64,000 nucleotides of DNA from positions 1-64,000 of the forward strand of contig VCJN01002855.1 of assembly GCA_006384855.1 (NCBI GenBank), written 5' to 3'. The notes under the pieces were generated by a model, which worked only from the letters and a program-made list of their open reading frames with translations, did no database searches and had not been told where the DNA came from. This document shows positions 49,161 through 60,175 of the stretch, piece by piece. The DNA is from Tetraselmis striata. Taxonomy: Eukaryota > Chlorophyta > Chlorodendrophyceae > Chlorodendrales > Chlorodendraceae. The number at the start of each line of letters is the position of its first letter. Position 1 is the stretch's first letter. Made by a program: the position numbers and the translations under genes.

Positions 49161-50330
49161 TTGCAGGAGGAGTGGCTGCACAAAAGATGCACATCAATTG
49201 CGCATCAATTGCACATCAACTGCGCGGCTAAGTCACTCTTGGCTTTGTCACATGGCAAATCTGCGTTGATGACACCCATAATGCCATATGCGTGTTGTCC
49301 GCAGGCCCCATACTATTAAACCCCCGGCAGGCAGTTTTAAGGATTAGATCTGACAGGCGCAATCCACGCCAAATGCGGAGTGACCCGTACCGTTTTGTTG
49401 GTTCGGGCATCGGCGATGCTGGTCTGGAGCCCGTATCCAACTGCTTTGGTGTGATGCTCCCGAAATATGATATAGTAAACTCGAGGCCACCTCGGTACTA
49501 AAATGCAGACAATGCTTCTACATGGAAAGAAATCCGCCGATAAGACGGTCGAGCAGCTTCCGGAGAATAAAAAGATGGGTTCCTTACCCCCACATAATCC
49601 AGCGAAGCGTCGATTTTTCGGCGGTGAGCTTTATTGCCGTACGGGTACCCGTATAGTGCAGCGGATCGGGCCTATAGGTGCATGACAAAAGCGCTTATGT
49701 ACTGGCAAGTACTACTATGTACTATAATCCACCCACCCACCCACCCGCCCGCCCACGGTCCTTAATTACACAGCCGTCCGATTACGATCTCACGGTTGAG
49801 AGGCTATGAGTAGTGGTACTCGCTACTCGCTGCCGGTAATGGGAAAAAAAAAACTGGTACTTCAAAGCGCTGGCAATGCGAACGCTCGCTGCTGGTACTG
49901 GTACTCGCTACTCGCTGCTGGTACTGCTGGTACTGGTACTGGTACTCGCTACTCGCTGCTGGCAATGGAAAAAAAAAACTCTGGTACTTCAAAACGCTGG
50001 CAATGCAATTCATGGAACTGTAGGCCAGTGATATATGCTTCCACCCCGCAGTCGCTGTAGAGGACCTTCCTGATTGCCCTTTTCTTTGGTGATTTCCGAT
50101 ATCGCCTTCTGCTGCTAGCTCATGTAATTATATATAGAACCCGTTCTTTTAAAATTGTATGAAAAATCGACGCATCGCTGATTCAACTGTCAAGTTACTT
50201 CATATAATATATTATAATACGCTTGCCGGAGGGTAGGAGTGGCTGCACAAAAAGATGTAACATCAAGTGCGCGGTTAGGTTATTCTCGGCTTTGTCACAT
50301 GGCAAATGTGCGTTGATGACACCCATGCCA
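49161..50330. repeat. Direct repeats flanking MITE-like element B copy 2
   Basis: The segments 49161-49284 and 50223-50330 share GAGTGGCTGCACAAAA, GCGCGG and GGCTTTGTCACATGGCAAAT followed by GCGTTGATGACACCCAT. They lie either side of the element at 49602-50178. Confidence 0.7.
49602..50178 (+). mobile_element. MITE-like element B, copy 2 (577 bp)
   Basis: The ends are inverted GCGAWGCGTCGATTTTTC. The interior matches 26358-26696 in inverted orientation but is expanded by repeats of a CTGGTACTCGCTACTCGCTG type. No coding capacity. Confidence 0.65.
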
Positions 50331-50448
50331 CGGGTGTTGTCGCAAGGGCTGACGTCGTGGAGCTTCGGATGCGAAATTCCGCAGTGATTTCATTGAGGGT
50401 TTGCAAATAGGAAAAACCTCCGCGCTGGCCATACAGCAATGCTGCTTA

Positions 50449-52812
50449 TCACGGGCTGCGTTCGATGTGGTACACTGCGTTGCGGTTTGCACCACCATTG
50501 TACGCAAAGGTCTGCCCAAACGCACTCGCCTCCCACTGCTCCTCCCCAATGCACTCTTCATCCGGAGCCTCCACAAACGGGTCCAGCCCCAGCGTGCCCT
50601 TGCTGAGCAGGAAGCAGCCGGTAAGGCCGTCCTCAGCGTAGCCCTGTGGGTACTGCAAGCCAAAGGTGCCGCCCGTCTCCAGGGCCATCAGAGCGCAATG
50701 CTCCATCGACACGCCGCGCACTTGCAGCTCAAATGCCCGGTCCCCAGTGTCCACGTAGCAGCCCACATAGCCCAGCTGGCGGCTTGACGCAGCTGCAGGT
50801 GCTGAAGACACCAGCCACAGGCCGTCAGGCCGACTGGTCGTCCAGATCCCCACACCCGACAAGGCAATACATCCACCCTGGGATGCTGTAGCCCATAGAC
50901 ACGCAGCGCGACGCAGAGCAGCTCACCAAAGGGTGGAGTGGTGAAGTTGTAGACGGCGTTGCGCCAGGCATCGCCGTTCATCTGAAACTCCTGCCCGTGG
51001 TACACCGGACCCCACGGCTCACCCTGGCACTCATCATCCGGCCGCCGCAGCTCCTCTGTCAGGTTGGCAGTGGGCAGGAACCAGCACTCCGCCTTCTGGC
51101 CGCTCTCGCCTTGGGGGTACTGCAGCCCGAACTTGGCAGCGCCGACGCCACGCGCCAAGAGGGCACAGTCCTCGATGGTGGCGGCTGTCTTGAGCCGGAA
51201 GTTGCGCAGGTCAACACTGTCTGCGAAGCAGCCCTCGTAGGCAATGGGGATCCTGCATTGGCGCAGTGACCGCCGCACAGGGGTGTTGCATTGAGTGCTT
51301 GCGGATGAGGGAGTGGGGTATTGGTGCAGCGCAAGTGCTGCACGATTGCACGATGCCTCAGCCCTGCCACGTAGGTGGTGATGCACAAGTCGCCTCGAGC
51401 ACATGCTGACAACACAGCTACAGGATGAATGGCATGATGGCACCTATCCAGACCTGCAAGCGATGCACGCTCCCGTAGTGTCGTGGGCCACGCTGACCGA
51501 GGAAACAGGAGAGAAGGAGAGAGAGAATAAGGGAGAGGGGCTGCATGGGGGTTGCGTACTGGCACGTCTTGTCCATGCAATCTGCCCCCGCCTCGCACTG
51601 TGTGTCGGCCTCGCACTCAGCGCCGATGGGCCTCCCTTCCCGCCTGAAAACACAGCAGCATGTCCAACGGCCGAGCCAAGCCGGACATCAGTCGGACGCT
51701 TCTTGGAGCCCGTGGGCGATGACACAACATCGAGCGGGATGGATGCAGGGGTAGCAGACTCGCATAGCAGCTGTGACTGTGTGTGTGCAAGTGAGGCCTG
51801 GGCAATGGGTGCGGGTTCGCACATTTCAATACGATACACTGCGTTGCGGTTTGCACCACCATTGTACGCAAAGGTCTGCCCAAACGCACTCGCCTCCCAC
51901 TGCTCCTCCCCAATGCACTCTTCATCCGGAGCCTCCACAAACGGGTCCAGCCCCAGCGTGCCCTTGCTGAGCAGGAAGCAGCCGGTAAGGCCGTCCTCAG
52001 CGTAGCCCTGCGGGTACTGCAAGCCAAATGTGCCGCCCGTCTCCAGGGCCATCAGAGCGCAATGCTCCATCGACACGCCGCGCACTTGCACCTCAAATGC
52101 CCGGTCCCCAGTGTCCACGTAGCAGCCCACATAGCCCAGCTGGCGGCTTGACGCAGCTGCAGGTGCTGGACACCAGCCACAGGCCGTCAGGCCGACTGGT
52201 CGTCCAGATCCCCACACCCGACAACGCAATACATCCACCCCGGGGTACTGTAGCCCATGCATGGGCAGCACGGCGCGAAGCAGCTCACCAAAGGGTGGAG
52301 TGGTGAAGTTGTAGACGGCGTTGCGCCAGCCGTCGCCGTTCATCTGAAACTCCTGCCCGTGGTACACCGGACCCCACGGCTCACCCTGGCACTCATCATC
52401 CGGCCGCCGCAGCTCCTCTGTCAGGTTGGCAGTGGGCAGGAACCAGCACTCCGCCTTCTGGCCGCTCTCGCCTTGGGGGTACTGCAGCCCGAACTTGGCA
52501 GCGCCGACGCCACGCGCCAAGAGGGCACAGTCCTCGATGGTGGCGGCCGTCTTGAGCCGGAAGTTGCGCAGGTCAGCACTGTCTGCGAAGCAGCCCTCGT
52601 AGGCAATGGGGATCCTGCGTTGGCGCAGCAACCGCCGCACAGGGGTGTTGCCGTGAGTGCTTGTGACACCACTGGGGCAACAAATTGCCGTATTGTTGTA
52701 AGCATGGGCAGTTGGGGGGGGGGGGGGGGGGGGGTTCCACCTGCAGGCTTTGTTCATGCACTCTGCTCCAGCTTGGCACTGGCAGCTAGCTTGGCAGGCA
52801 GAGCCAACAAGC
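50449..52812 (-). repeat. Tandem duplicated cassette: Cys-rich module, WSC-A, WSC-B
   Basis: Exons 9-11 and 12-14 of the TIR gene are near-identical in the WSC-like parts, offset 1362-1364 bases, with equal exon lengths (326 bases for both WSC-A exons) and phases. WSC-A begins IPIAYEGCFADS, WSC-B begins LGYVGCYVDTGDRAFE, and both end in a NAVY-type strand as WSC domains do. The Cys-rich modules (CQCQAGAECMNKAC versus TQCEAGADCMDKTC) have diverged more. The last WSC-B ends NAVYHIERSP and a stop. Confidence 0.85.
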
Positions 52813-55800
52813 CTGCCCCCATCACGAGGTCTGTACCACAGGGTTGTCGCCGGTCAGCAGAGCAACGGCAAGCATACGTAAGACGCCACCTGCAGCTGAC
52901 AGTTGGATGGGAAATTAACAAGTGCGGCCATGATGGTGACATCGCGGCGGCAGCGGCAATGAACATGGGCGCGGTAAGGGGGCGCACGTGTCGCTGTCAC
53001 AGTCGATTGCCTCCTTGCCCGCGGTGCTTGGCGTGAAGAGAATAGGAAGAGGCTCAAACACTGGGGCGGGGAGCTCCGGTTTGTCATCGGGCGGCGCGAC
53101 ATCCAGCACCTCTAGCGGGACGCCAAGCTGCAGGAGGTCCGCCTCACGGAGAACGTCTTGATCCAGCATCAGGCCTCGCAGCAGACGCTGCATGGCGCTG
53201 GGTGACGGGAGGTATGACACCGCGGCAACGGCGTGCCAGGGACCTTCGACAGCGGTGGCGCAGAGGGCTACAGATTCACCATCCGGCGTCCAGGCGATCG
53301 AGCGGATGGTGCCCGAATCATCCAGGACCGATTGGGCAGTAATCCATTTGGCATAGGGGAGCGCCAAGCCGCGCTTATTGAGCCGCCACACCGCTAGCCT
53401 GCGCAAGTCACTGACCGCAACAATGGTGCGGCCGTCCGGCGAAAAGCTGACCACCCGGCCAAGCGTGCCGCTGCTGAAATCGCGAAGTTCCTGATGGGGG
53501 ACGGAGTACACCGGGAGGAGGGGGTGGGTCGGGACTTTGTCTTCAAGTGAACACCTTTAAGTGAACAACAAATTGTCGACTAATGTCATGGAGGTGAGAT
53601 GTTTTCTAGATGCGCAAGGACTACCCTGGCATTCTTTCGCATTCCGGTGGGGGGGGGGGGGGGGGGGGGGGCTCTGAATACCTCGTACTAATGCGAGATC
53701 ATTCATCTAATAAAAAACGTACCAAGGGGAATCGCCAATCACTATAGTTGTTGCGCAAGCTGCAGCAAAAGGGGTGGATTGTGCCGGGTTTGTGCCCTGC
53801 CAAAATAGCCGGGGCTGTCGTAGGGTCTGAAGCTGCTGCCCCAAACCTCCGGTGCCAGGGTGCCAGTGGCCGTTGTACAGATTGGCGCACGATGATTCCA
53901 GAAACGTCCGAAGCACCGGAGCGCGGAATGGATTTCACCAGGTCGGCTAGGGCTGACGCTGCTAAAGGGTTGGGGGTGTCACAGGCGAGTTGTCGTTCCC
54001 TACCCGCAATCGATACAGCGAATAAGCTATATGGCGGGAGTCTGAATAGTAGAATTAAATAGCAACCCCAATACAGGTATGAGGCATGAGGCATGAGGCA
54101 GAGGAACAGGCGAAAGGCAGAGCCCTGTTCCCCTACTTTTCGTTTTTGGTAAGAGGTTGAGGAATTCAGCACGTAGATGACAATTGCACGTCATGCTGCC
54201 CACACGTACCTGCAGCCTCTCCAGCGAGCCATCCCCAGACACCTGCCAGGTTTGCACCGTATTGTCAAGGGTGACCGTGGCCAGAAGCCTACCATCGCCG
54301 GAGAACGACGCGTCTGTCACTGCCTCCGCGGCAAGATCGTACACGGCAGATGGAGTGGAGCTGGCGGCGGTGCCATTGGGTGACACCCGCCAGACAGCAA
54401 GCATGCCGCCGTAGTGGCACGACACAAGAATGCTGCCGTTGGGAGCATACTGAAGAGCCCGAACAGCGCCAAGGCCTGGTTGCAAAACCTGCAACAATCA
54501 CAGCATTGGCAATTCACAATTTATAGTCGATGGAAACACAGCTAACATCACAATGGCCAGATGAGATACTAGTCACAGCGGTGCGAGAGGGTGCGCCATT
54601 GCAGGAGGGATGTTTGACGACGCTTGCTTCATGTCATTGGAAGTAGGGCATGCCGCCAGCGCGAGAGAATGCAGGGGTGCATGGCAAGTCATAGGGAATT
54701 GGCACTTGAATCTCAGTCAAGTGGAGCAAGATGGGGGGGGGGGGTGCGAGGAGAGGTCACGTTCATCAACACAGAATCGAGAGACGCATCGGAATAGGGG
54801 CCAACATCATGCATATAATCAGATGGACACAGACAGCAAAGCTGTAACACCCGCGGCAGCTGATGGCATGGATACCTGTGGGTTTCCATTGGCGAGCTGA
54901 CCGCTCACGCCGGCTGCCCATATCTTCAGGCTGTGGTCATTGCTGCCAGCAGCCAGCGTGGCACCCAGAGGGTGCCATGACACGGAAGTCACCCGATCGC
55001 TGAAGCCGCCCAGCACCACCACGGCGGATGGCTCGGTTCCATCAACGGGCCACAGGCGCACCACCGCATCGACGCCTCCGGTGGCAAGCTTCCAGGCCCC
55101 GCCTGGTGGCGCCCAATCCACAGCCGTCGCACCTCCACTGTGCGTGACGTTGCTGGATGTTGTGGGGAGCTCGAGGTGCCCGTGCTTTGGGACCCAAAAG
55201 GCGGTCTGCCCACTGGCCAACGCCATCGCGAGCGTATTGCCGTCCGGTGACCACTGGCAGGAGTGTGCCTCCCCAGGGTGCTTCCCATCCAGAGAGACAC
55301 TGACATCATACAGCATCTCTAGTGACACTGGTTCCTGACGCAGCAGCGGTAGGTGGCTGCTGCGGCGAACAGACCAGTGCCGAGGGTCAGTACCGGCCGC
55401 CCACACATAGAGGTTGCCGCTGATGGTGCCCATTGCCAGCTGCGGCAGCACAGCCGAGGGCATCCAAGCCAGGGACGTCACCATCTCGGTGCCATCCTTG
55501 TCAGAGCGAAAAACCATCGATGGAATAAACGGCGCGTCGCCATTGGTGACATCGGCACTGGGATCGGCCTCGAAGATGACCACGCGCCTGTCGGAGCCAC
55601 CCCTCGCGAGGAAGCGCCCATCAGCTGAGAACGCGAGGGTTGTGATCTCGCTAGCGGTGTCACGCGCCAGCTTCACAGCTGCTGGCTGGCTGTCCGCTTC
55701 CCCCAGTCTCTCGCGGTCAATGGCCCAGGTGCGGATGCTGGACCGGGAGCTGCGAAGACGCACTCCAGTGACTTCATCCTTGATTTCTTCTAGAGAGTCC

Positions 55801-58800
55801 TCCGCGGCGGCGGCCAGCAGGCTTGGACTCCATGCGAGCGCCTGGACGGGCCAACTATCAACCAGCAGCAGGCCCGCAGGCGCCAGCACCGATGGGTCCG
55901 AGTCGAGGCGCCACAGGAAGATGTGGCCGCTGCTGTCGGCGGTGGCGAGTGCCGTGGTGAGGTTGGCGCCGGGAGCGAACGCAAGGGCACGCACCCCGGT
56001 CGTGTGCTGCCCGAGAGTAACGGAGCCCACTGGCCCACCACCGGGCCAGAGCATCACGTTGGTGTCCAGCGATCCAGAGGCCAGCCAATCGCCGGCAGGG
56101 GACCACTGCAGGCAGGTCACATCGTCGCTGTGGCCCTCCAGCGGCTCACTGGTCCCCGCGGCTGGGCCTTGCGCGTCGACTACAAAGATGACCTGCCCGC
56201 TGGCGATGGCCAGTAGGGATGAGTTGGGGGAGTGCGCGAGGGCGTGCACCCGCAGGGAGGCGGGCACCTGGCGCGGCTGCAAAGGCTCAAAGGCAAGCTC
56301 GGCATCGGTGTGGAATTCGCGTACTGATGAGTCCCAACCGCCTGTCATTAGTTGAGAGCCATCGGGAGACCAGCTGATGCTCGACACACGGCCCTCATGC
56401 ACCGGCAGGATCTGGTGGGTGGGCAGAGGAGTCAGCTTAGTTCATGATGCAGAGGCAGCGGCTCCTCGTGTGGCCAGACAGTGAGCCTTTGGACACATAG
56501 TCTAGACAATCACTTGTGCAGTTCCCGTAGATATTGTGTGCATGATAATCATGTCCGTCAAGCGGTTGATGAACAACCATTGACAGGGTTCAAGGCATGT
56601 GCTGCTGAGGGGCAAAGGGCTGTCAGGCGCACCCCACGGTGAATCCACTGAGCAGTCATCAGATTTTCCAGCTTGGCCGTGGACTGAGCCTCAACTTCCT
56701 CCAGACCTGGGCCAGTCAGGGAGTCCACCACTAACTCCATGATCTTGAGGTCTGACCGAGCAGTCATACTTGTGCTGGTGCCAAGCAGCGGCATGACCGC
56801 CCAGGCAAGCGCCTTGCGGCCCATGGTGATGGCGAGCTGCAAGGTTGCCTCGGCAAAGTTACGCTGCTGATCAGCGAAGGCTGCACTTTCCACAGCCAAC
56901 GCCTCATTTGCCAATGCCAAAGCCTCATTTTTATTGGCAAGGGTGGCGTTGGCATTGGCAACAACTGCCATGTAGCCGGCAGCAATGGCGCCAGCGATGA
57001 TGAGCAGCAGCAGCAGTATTGCGGTGCCGCTCAGGAGGCGATGCCGGATGGAGTTCAACTTCTTTGAGGCGTCAATGTAAGCGGCCTGTAGGTCGGATGG
57101 TGCAGGCTTCTGGGAATACTTGACTGCCTGCGTCTTCCAGCCGTCCCATATTGATATGTCCTCGCCGTTGAGCAGTAGCGCGCTGGACGCCTGGCGACCC
57201 TTCCTATCCCAACGTAAGGCGCGCTCTGCCAGCTCGGCATACTCCTGTGCCGGCAAGGACATGAGGGGCAGTGCGCATCAGCGTTGTGACTGCAACAGTC
57301 GCATTGCATTGCATGTAAGCATAGCATGCAAAGAAAGGAGGTGGGTGGGGGGACCTTAAGGTAGGGGAGGTCAGTCGTGACAGACTTCATCACGTTGGCC
57401 AACATCCCCGCAACATTTCCACCCTGGAATCTCTCTGCACGGCCGTCGCAGAGATTGATGCCCGCAACGAAGTCGCAGATCTCCTTCAACTTATTCTTGG
57501 TGAAGGCTGAGCCGTCAGGCATTTTTGATCCCTGCGAAATGAATATGCACAGGCATATGAGGAGGCGGTGCCATTGCATTTGGGTGGCAAAAAAGACGCC
57601 CTATTCATGATGCCGCATATTTATGTAGATACAATATGGCATTATATAATATACTAAAATATTTTGTGCATCATCGGCACATTGTGGCTTTGGCGAATCA
57701 AGCGCCCAAGGGGGCTGGGACGCACACCTCATGATCACAGAACTCTTGGTGCGAGTCCCATAGAAGCTCCGCAGCTTTTGGGTTGGTTATCAGCTTCCAC
57801 GCCGTCTGTATAGCAGTGCCAAAAAGTGTACAGTAACATCAGTATCAGTTCAGTAGTTGTGTCAGTAGCGGTTCTGACAAAACAACTGCAACGTGGCAAT
57901 GCGCGAGGCCAGCCAGACTGTAAATCTGGAGGAAGAGACACAAATTGCCGTTGACTCACTCATACCCGGTGTCTTTGCAATGTGAAGTAGTTCACATAAA
58001 TGGATTCATGTACACCAGCCCGGATAACACAACCACAGGATACGCTAGTACCTTTAATCTGTATTGCTGCTATCAGATGTTAGCGACTACTAAAAATCGT
58101 CAAATTACAATCATTGGTTATGTGGGTACAGCCCCAGCATGCAAGGGCTTCACGAAAGATAATCATATGATAATCCTTTCTCGCATGTATGTGACAAAAT
58201 GCATTTGTTACCACTCTTTCATCATCTTATCCTTATTGAGTCATATGAAAACCTAGAACGGGTCCACGGCCTGCATGTCTAGTACTCAAGCGCAGATCAG
58301 TCACCCAGGTCGGGCTTTGGTATTCGAGGCGTTTTGCGTAATTCGTACGAGTACCCGGGTGATGGGGGTGCAGTGTTAATTAAGGTATATATATGGGTGG
58401 TTTTGGGTATATTTAGCTATTATGTTTTTGAGCATTCGAGCAGCTGTGATTCGACTATTTCCTGCTTTGCGGCGTTTCACTTGGGCAGCCAACAGTGATT
58501 CCAGGCAATAGAAGATGGCGTGGGCGGTCACGTTATCAAGGATGATCGGAACCACCGGCTTCGACTCCACCATCGCACAGTACAGCTCCTGTGGCGCACA
58601 GCAGACTAACAATTTAGAGTCCATGTAGTGACACCATTCACGCCGATGTCCAATTCATGCTGTGATAGGGCACGAGAGCAACGGGGCCTGCCGGCATTTG
58701 GCGTCCGATTTGAAATCTACCTCCATGCAGTTGAAGCTACCGAGGTAAGCGGCGTCAATCAAACCGACGAACTTGGCGGTGCTGCGGATTGCGTCGTGAA

Positions 58801-59004
58801 TCTCTTTCCTCCACGCCACAGGTCCCCGGGCGGCGAGATCCAGAAAGTCGCTCCAATAGGTCAATCCTCGTTCGCCAGACTGAAAATCGTCCGGCAGCCA
58901 GGCGTGCGACCAGGGGATGAGGGTGGGGGCAGCAGGGCAGTGCACGACTCATCAGTCCTCAGTGTTGCGTTGGCATGAAAAGTGGCCGAAATGCAGACGT
59001 CATA
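50449..59004 (-). CDS. TIR-TM-WD40 receptor-like protein with C-terminal WSC-like cassettes (5' incomplete)
   Basis: Fourteen exons: 59004-58731, 58588-58532, 57805-57728, 57531-57355, 57244-56633, 56411-54876, 54488-54210, 53490-52988, 52812-52741, 52614-52289, 52156-51823, 51643-51560, 51252-50927, 50792-50449. Exons 2-14 keep one open frame of 1575 residues. Exons 1-2: TIR domain, with WRKEIHDAIRSTAKFVGLID, YLGSFNCMEELYCAM (catalytic Glu in C-x-x-E-L) and KPVVPIILDN. Exons 3-4: linker with INLCDGRAERF. Exon 5: ALRWDRKGRQASSALLLNGED, then one helix (SGTAILLLLLIIAGAIAAG) after basic KKLNSIRHR, then an Ala/Asn-rich coiled stretch. Exons 6-8: about 14 WD40 repeats. Exons 9-14: two cassettes of a Cys-rich module and two WSC-like domains. 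Positive-inside predicts cytosolic TIR and external WD40/WSC. Exon 1 has one frame break near 58900-58950, and the first exon is not found. Confidence 0.8.
54876..56411 (-). other. Long WD40 exon of the TIR gene
   Basis: One 1536-base exon encodes about ten WD40 repeats, for example GRVSSISWSPDGSQLMTGGW, DDVTCLQWSPAGDWLASGSL, ITTLAFSADGRFLARGGSD and RVTSVSWHPLGATLAAGSND. Four more are in 54488-54210 and 53490-52988 (VRALQYAPNGSILV, VTDASFSGDGRLLA, RVVSFSPDGRTIVA, IRSIAWTPDGESVA). The total of about 14 suits two seven-bladed propellers. Confidence 0.85.
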
Positions 59005-59900
59005 CTGAGCGGACCGAAATATCCCACTATGTAAGAAGCATGAGTTAAGATTGTGTTTATGATACACGGACAATTGAATCAGCATGCTCCACAACTCCCC
59101 AACAAATTTGATCTGACTCTATTTTTAATAAGGCATTCCTGATGTCTCAGGGCGGGTTCACAACATGCTCTTTGGGGTGTTCTGCACTACTGGGACATTC
59201 ATTACACACTACTACCCATCTTTGAAAGTTACATTCATGAAAAGAAAGTTCCTACGGTACTAATTAGGAAAGATCGGCGTGCGGCGCAGTGGAGGGGGCA
59301 CCCTTATCCATGTCGTTCGGTGGTAACGTTGGTGTTCATGTGCTTTCATTGATGGGGCGCGACCTTTGGTGTGGCGGACCAGTATCGCGATGGGATTCGT
59401 GAATGATGGCGGGCTTGTGTTTCGTTTTGATATCGCGATGGGATATGGTGTCATTCCGTCGGTCTGTAATTATTGACAACAAATATACGAACTGACACTG
59501 AAAGTATTCGAATCACATTCGAACCTTTCGACCTTTCAGTCCAGGTCTGTCCGTCCGAAAAATGAACGCGGCATCCCGCACACCGCCCCTCCGACACCCC
59601 TGGCAGCACTCCCCGCCCCCCACTCGTGTCAGCAGGAAGAGGATAGGTGGCGAGGAAACCCCGGCAATTAGCGGATGCTCTTCGGGTGAAACCCTAAGCG
59701 TTGGAAGGGTGGCAAAACACGGCTAGAGCAGGCCCCGCCATTCAAAGTTTTTGCCACCTACGCGCTAGTATATTCTAGTGATCATCACGCGGCCACTAAA
59801 TAATATTTATTGTTTCACTGTGCGTGCGTACTGGTGCGTATACCATAGTGTATTGTAACTCATTGCAAGTTCTATTATTGCTCTAAACTAGTTCCGGTTT
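59005..59900. other. Upstream of TIR exon 1, 5' exons not resolved
   Basis: A splice acceptor (GGTCCGCTCAG) precedes exon 1 at 59005, so at least one 5' exon should lie here or beyond. No convincing start exon was found. The 59698-59770 segment is the partner of the short repeat at 48628. Confidence 0.4.
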
Positions 59901-60175
59901 CCCTCACTGTACGGGATTGCCATGGCGCGGCTCCCGTAGCGCGCGTGCGCGCTTGCGTGTTCATGACGGCCTGTCAGGGCCACCACCTGCCTCCACGGCG
60001 GCGGACAGATCCACTCTCCTTTGCTGTGGCACCCTCAATCGAGCACACCACAGCAAAGTCGCGGCCTTTTTTTGCCGCGTACGGTGCCGGCATTCCACCA
60101 TCGTACCAAATACGGTGAGCGTAGCCTTTTGCATCCCCCCCCCCCCCCCCCCCGCGGGAAAAAAAACGGTGGGAT

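Noticed and set aside
55414-56355. A 313-residue plus-strand frame
   Set aside because: It lies entirely opposite the WD40 exon and is Ser/Arg/Thr-rich without motifs. It is a shadow of the real minus-strand coding sequence.
57945-58256. A 103-residue plus-strand frame
   Set aside because: It lies in AT-rich sequence that is the intron between TIR-gene exons 2 and 3 and has no recognisable domain.
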